Assembly (NCBI GenBank): GCA_014379345.1
Contig: JACMLY010000010.1
Coordinates: 62,001 to 126,000, forward strand
Length of the DNA stretch: 64,000 nt
DNA from: Chitinophagaceae bacterium
Lineage (GTDB): Bacteria; Bacteroidota; Bacteroidia; Chitinophagales; Chitinophagaceae
Direction: 5' to 3'
Below, one piece after another: positions 60,185 to 64,000 of the stretch. Both the position numbers and the translations under genes were made by a program. Below the pieces are notes generated by a model that was not told where the DNA came from, searched no databases, and worked only from the letters and a program-made list of their open reading frames with translations. Numbering within the stretch: position 1 is the first letter of the stretch; the number at the start of each line of letters is the position of its first letter.

Positions 60185-61453
60185 ATGAAAACCATCACAA
60201 GAGTTCAGCTTTCCGTCATGATGTTGTTTCAGTTTGTGGTTTGGGGAGCCTGGTATGGACAACTTTCAAAATACCTTTTTGCAATTGGTTTTGACGGTTC
60301 GCAGGTGGGTAACATCTACTCCACTTTTTCCATTGCCATGATCATCTCGCCTTTTATAGTTGGTATGTTGGCTGACCGGTTTTTTTCGGCCCAGAAAGTT
60401 TTAGCCATCCTAAACCTGGTGGGTGCCGGACTCCTGTATTTCCTCACAACGATTACGGACTATGGAACTTTCTATATAGTCATGTTGCTCTATTGTTTAA
60501 CATTCGCACCGACGATCGCACTGACCAGTTCCATTTCGATGAGGCAAATGACCAGTCCGGAAAAGGAATTCCCCGCAATCCGGGTTCTGGGAACGCTTGG
60601 ATGGATAGCGGTTACAAACCTGATTGGCTATATGGGTTGGGGTGATAAGGCCACGATCTTTCATGTGTCGATGGTGACCTCTGTGGCGATAGGTCTTTTT
60701 GCATTTACACTTCCTAAGACTCCGCCGACTATGAAAGGACCCGTTAGTTTCAGCCAGATCATCGGCAAGGACGCCTTCGTGTTATTCAAAGACAGATCTT
60801 TTTCCATATTCTTTGTTTCATCTGTGCTCATTTGTATTCCGCTGGCTTTTTATTATGCAATGGCGAACCCATCGATTACCGATGCGTACAAAACAGCTTT
60901 TATTTCAGCCAATCCCGGGGCGGAATTACCTAACACTTTTTTTGTTGAAAATAAAATGTCGTTGGGACAGGCATCGGAAGTATTTTTCATGCTGCTAATA
61001 CCATTTGCATATAAGCGCCTTGGAATAAAATGGATTTTGATCGTCGGACTTCTTTCCTGGATAATCCGCTTTCTTTTCTTTGGTTATGGAAATGCCACAT
61101 CCGGTGAATGGATGTTGTATACAGGAATTCTTTTACACGGCGTTTGCTTCGATTTCTTTTTTGTAAGCGGCATGATCTATACGGATCTCAAAGCCGGCAA
61201 TAAAATAAAATCCCAGGCACAGGGATTAATTTCACTCGCCACTTATGGCATCGGAATGTATATCGGCTCATTGATCGCCGGACATGTACAAAAAACATAC
61301 ACAAGCGGTGAAGGCGCCAGTGCTATTACAAACTGGACAAGTGTATGGCTGGTGCCTGCAGGAATTGCTGGAGTGGTGCTGATACTTTTTATTTTATTTT
61401 TCAAAGACAACAAGAAAATTGTTCCGAGAGAGGAACCGGTGGTGGTGGTTTGA
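60185..61453 (+). CDS. MFS transporter, nucleoside:H+ symporter (NupG-like)
   Basis: A 422-residue membrane protein with about twelve helices. The start LSVMMLFQFVVWGAWYGQLS, the segment ALTSSISMRQM and FPAIRVLGTLGWIA are typical of the NupG/XapB-like group. In Bacteroidota such carriers are often next to Gfo/Idh/MocA oxidoreductases and sugar isomerases and may move nucleosides or sugars. The oxidoreductase at 61944 is on the same strand but 490 bases away. Confidence 0.88.
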   Translation: MKTITRVQLSVMMLFQFVVWGAWYGQLSKYLFAIGFDGSQVGNIYSTFSIAMIISPFIVGMLADRFFSAQKVLAILNLVGAGLLYFLTTITDYGTFYIVMLLYCLTFAPTIALTSSISMRQMTSPEKEFPAIRVLGTLGWIAVTNLIGYMGWGDKATIFHVSMVTSVAIGLFAFTLPKTPPTMKGPVSFSQIIGKDAFVLFKDRSFSIFFVSSVLICIPLAFYYAMANPSITDAYKTAFISANPGAELPNTFFVENKMSLGQASEVFFMLLIPFAYKRLGIKWILIVGLLSWIIRFLFFGYGNATSGEWMLYTGILLHGVCFDFFFVSGMIYTDLKAGNKIKSQAQGLISLATYGIGMYIGSLIAGHVQKTYTSGEGASAITNWTSVWLVPAGIAGVVLILFILFFKDNKKIVPREEPVVVV

Positions 61454-61943
61454 TGGTGAGTGGTGAATATTTAATTCTCCATGCTCAATGTAATTGTTAA
61501 AGCCGACGTTGGTTTTATCACCAACAACGGCGACAGAACATTTTTACATTTGCTAATTTTCACATTCACGACCGGGCATAAAAAAAGGAAAGCATCAAGA
61601 TATCGTAGACTTACTAACCCTGGTGCTCTCCCGTGATCGTTGCCGAAGCATTGATCGATAGGCTTCAGTCCAGGTTTTAATCCGAAGATCATGGCCGGAA
61701 CTCTATCCTAATGAAGTTTTTGCGAGTTGTGATCTTTCTAAATCACCGCCGAAGCGTTAATTTTTCCTGATCATTGTCAGCATTGCTTCTGAATCGAATA
61801 TACTATGATGAGATACCGAAATCCAAAAAAATAATCATTGTTTTGGTAACAGGTTGTGAACATAGTTATGCACATTTGCATGAAGAATGCTACCTGGGTA
61901 AATCGTTATATTTTTAACTTCATTTCAAAACAAACAATTCAAT
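61454..61943. other. 490-base gap without recognisable gene
   Basis: Only small inverted pairs are seen, such as CGTTGGT/ACCAACAACG at 61509-61530. No open frame has a recognisable domain. The last 100 bases are A/T-rich and probably carry the promoter of the oxidoreductase gene. Confidence 0.5.
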
Positions 61944-63137
61944 ATGCAACGTATTGCTATGCTCGGTTCTGGTTTTATAGGTCGTTTTTATGCAGACTCG
62001 CTACAAGGCTACAGGAACAAGGATAAGATCGTAAGCATTTATTCGCGCCGCGAAGAAAGTGCGAAAAAATTTGCAGACGATTATAATGTGTCTCACTGGA
62101 CAACAACGATGGAAGAATCCATTGCACATCCTGATGTGTCCATTGTTTGTATTTCATTGCCCAATAATTTACATGAGGCAGCTGTAATGCTTTGCTGCAA
62201 ACATAAAAAAGCCGTGATCACTACTAAACCTTTGGGACGAAATGCGGAAGAAGCAAAACGAATGTTACTGGCTGTTGAAGAAGCAGGCATTTTCAATGGA
62301 TATCTTGAAGATCTTGTATACACTCCAAAGTTTATAAAAGCATTGGAGAGTGTGAAGAATGGCGCCCTGGGCCGGATCCTCTGGGCTAAATCAAGAGAAA
62401 CCCATCCCGGTCCACACAGTGATTGGTTCTGGGATATTGAACAGGCCGGCGGCGGCTGTATACTCGACCTCGGCTGCCACTGCGTGGAAATTACCCGCAG
62501 TTATATTGGCAAGGATATCAGACCGGTTGAAGTAATGTGCTGGGCCGATACGCAAGTGAAACCCATCGATGCAGAAGACCATGCCATCGGACTGGTAAAA
62601 TATGAAAACGGTGCCATCGGTCAATTTGAAGTAAGCTGGACTTTCAGAGGTGGCCTGGATCTTCGTGATGAAGTGATGGGCAGCGAAGGCACCATCTGGA
62701 TCAACAGTTTTTTGAGAACAGGTTTCGATATGTTCACTACAGGAAAAGGTGGAGATTATATTGCTGAAAAAGCTGAAAGTAACACCGGCTGGCTATTCCC
62801 GGTAGGTGATGAATTGAATGAGCTCGGTTACAATCATATGTTCATGGATATGTTCAATTCCATTGAGGCTGGTAGAGCGCCGAAGGAAACTTTCTACGAT
62901 GGTTATGTTGTGAATGCCGTTCTCGATGCTGCCTATCGATCCGCAAAAAGCAAACTATGGGAACCCGTGAAACTGGATATCTGGAGAGGGCGGGAAGGCG
63001 TTGGCAAAGACAGTCATTTAATTGAATATGATGCAGACCATTATTTAGTAAAAGATGAAATCACTCACTATGGCGCAAAGAAGGTAATATTGAAAAATAA
63101 GAAGACAGGAAAGATCAGTGAGAAGGTGTTGGAGTAG
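61944..63137 (+). CDS. Gfo/Idh/MocA-family oxidoreductase
   Basis: A 397-residue NAD(P)-dependent sugar or inositol oxidoreductase, cytoplasmic since no signal peptide is seen. The Rossmann motif is RIAMLGSGFIGRFYADSL; AVITTKPLGRNAEEAKRM carries the conserved K-P, and GGGCILDLGCHCVEITRSYIG has the active-site region D-x3-H. Substrate unknown; likely a sugar or keto-sugar. A PQQ dehydrogenase gene follows 127 bases downstream in the same direction, suggesting functional linkage in sugar oxidation. Confidence 0.88.
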   Translation: MQRIAMLGSGFIGRFYADSLQGYRNKDKIVSIYSRREESAKKFADDYNVSHWTTTMEESIAHPDVSIVCISLPNNLHEAAVMLCCKHKKAVITTKPLGRNAEEAKRMLLAVEEAGIFNGYLEDLVYTPKFIKALESVKNGALGRILWAKSRETHPGPHSDWFWDIEQAGGGCILDLGCHCVEITRSYIGKDIRPVEVMCWADTQVKPIDAEDHAIGLVKYENGAIGQFEVSWTFRGGLDLRDEVMGSEGTIWINSFLRTGFDMFTTGKGGDYIAEKAESNTGWLFPVGDELNELGYNHMFMDMFNSIEAGRAPKETFYDGYVVNAVLDAAYRSAKSKLWEPVKLDIWRGREGVGKDSHLIEYDADHYLVKDEITHYGAKKVILKNKKTGKISEKVLE

Positions 63138-63264
63138 CCAATGCATACCGGACAACCTTTTTTTACGATCATTAAAAACATGATGGTCATTTCATCATCT
63201 CAGGCGGGTCTCCGCTTATAGGTTCCAACTGTCTTGTCCCTAAAATAGATGAACAAATTATTAC

Positions 63265-64000
63265 ATGAAACATAACTGCTTGTTGAATGCATTCATTGTA
63301 TGCTGCCTGCTATTTTCATCCTGTACAGATCAAACTGAAATCAAATATGAAGATTGGAGAAATTATGGCGGCTCTAAAGAAATGATCCGTTACTCAACAT
63401 TGAAGGAAGTTGATACCACCAATGTGCAGCAATTACAAATTGCATGGACCTACAACACCGGGGATGCAGATACTGTGAACCATTCCCAGATACAATGCAA
63501 TCCCATCATGATCGATGGGGTATTGTATGGCACCAGTCCGCAAATGAAACTTTTTGCGGTGGACGCCGCGACCGGAAAAGAAAAATGGATGTACAATCCT
63601 TTCGATTCATTGCAGGGAAACAAGCGTTCTTTTTTTGTGATGAATAACAGCAGAGGTGTTGCTTATTGGACCGATGGCAAGGAGGATAGAAGAATTTATT
63701 ATACGGCTGGATCATCCATCCAATGCATTGACGCCCGTACCGGCAAACTTGTAATATCATTTGGTGACAGCGGCCGTGTTGATCTGCATGAAGGTCTTGG
63801 ACGTGATGTGTATGATCTTTTTGTAACCGCATCGAGCCCCGGGATCATTTACAAAGATCTCCTGATAATGGGTTCCAGGGTAGACGAAGGCCCGGCCGCA
63901 GCGCCAGGCCATATCCGCGCCTACGACACCCGCACAGGGAAACAACAATGGATCTTTCATACTATTCCACACCCTGGTGAATTGGGATATGACACCTGGG
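63265..64000 (+). CDS. PQQ-dependent dehydrogenase, 3' end outside window
   Basis: An open frame from ATG at 63265 runs past the window end (245 codons visible). The protein starts with a lipoprotein-type signal (MKHNCLLNAFIVCCLLFSSC) and continues WRNYGGSKEMIRYSTLKEV, AWTYNTGDADTVNHSQIQCN, FAVDAATGKEKWMY, YYTAGSSIQCIDARTGK and HIRAYDTRTGKQQWIFH, which are quinoprotein propeller blades. It is related to the complete gene at 42896 but diverged. It probably is a membrane-anchored periplasmic sugar or alcohol dehydrogenase. Confidence 0.85.
   Translation, partial: MKHNCLLNAFIVCCLLFSSCTDQTEIKYEDWRNYGGSKEMIRYSTLKEVDTTNVQQLQIAWTYNTGDADTVNHSQIQCNPIMIDGVLYGTSPQMKLFAVDAATGKEKWMYNPFDSLQGNKRSFFVMNNSRGVAYWTDGKEDRRIYYTAGSSIQCIDARTGKLVISFGDSGRVDLHEGLGRDVYDLFVTASSPGIIYKDLLIMGSRVDEGPAAAPGHIRAYDTRTGKQQWIFHTIPHPGELGYDTW

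Noticed and set aside
61454..61943. Possible small RNA or tRNA gene in the 490-base gap
   Set aside because: Only short inverted pairs; no cloverleaf or conserved RNA motif.

Overview
The window looks like a chromosomal stretch from a Bacteroidota bacterium, most likely of the order Chitinophagales. The signs are a SusC-like TonB-dependent receptor with an N-terminal carboxypeptidase-like domain, a gliding-motility/type IX secretion C-terminal domain, a TonB-like gene next to folC, a stand-alone MacB/FtsX-type permease, many lipoproteins, weak Shine-Dalgarno sequences and moderate GC. This assignment is an inference from gene content. No rRNA, tRNA, CRISPR array, prophage or transposase gene was seen.

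Layout. 1-9.97 kb: a DMT permease cut by the window edge, a DinB/TSUP/SDR run with overlapping genes, a TonB-like protein, folC, a Nudix hydrolase, a BstA-like DinB protein, an ABC ATPase, an acetyltransferase and fructose-1,6-bisphosphatase, with several word-like repeats between them. 10-12.4 kb: a lipoprotein and aspartate kinase. 12.6-18.7 kb: the most interesting operon, made of a DUF4856-like lipoprotein, an imelysin-family lipoprotein, a full-length vitamin K-dependent gamma-carboxylase (HTTM) homologue and a TonB-dependent receptor. 19-26 kb: a membrane MutS-like ATPase, a patatin/beta-barrel protein, hutG, hutI and a frameshifted GIY-YIG gene. 26.5-34.4 kb: TerC, a GH15/trehalose-phosphate module, an RRM protein, an MFS transporter and a small barrel protein. 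34.6-45.6 kb: ThuA, a third DinB protein, a MacB-like permease, a duplicated PAP2/haloperoxidase, a decayed toxin-antitoxin pair, a SLOG plus deoxyribosyltransferase-like protein, a PQQ dehydrogenase and an endonuclease III homologue. 45.8-53.2 kb: transporters, a serine hydrolase, a LytTR regulator, a cyclophilin and a secreted adhesin-like protein. 53.6-64 kb: hutU, a di-haem peroxidase, hutH, two Cys-rich secreted peptides, a nucleoside-type MFS transporter, a Gfo/Idh/MocA oxidoreductase and the start of a second PQQ dehydrogenase.

How they work together. Histidine degradation (HutH, HutU, HutI, HutG) is complete but split between two loci about 28 kb apart. The 12.6-18.7 kb operon looks like an iron or metal uptake system with a modifying enzyme built in. 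The trehalose genes can make trehalose and may break it down. ThuA, Gfo/Idh/MocA, PQQ dehydrogenases and MFS carriers suggest sugar oxidation and uptake.

A second theme is the intergenic DNA. At least fourteen long inverted repeats fall into four families. Within a family the loop sequence is conserved, and two of the families occur in both orientations. Three further families consist of short repeated words. One repeat-like insertion lies in frame inside hutH, and several genes end exactly at a repeat boundary. Two accessory loci (GIY-YIG and the toxin-antitoxin pair) carry frameshifts.
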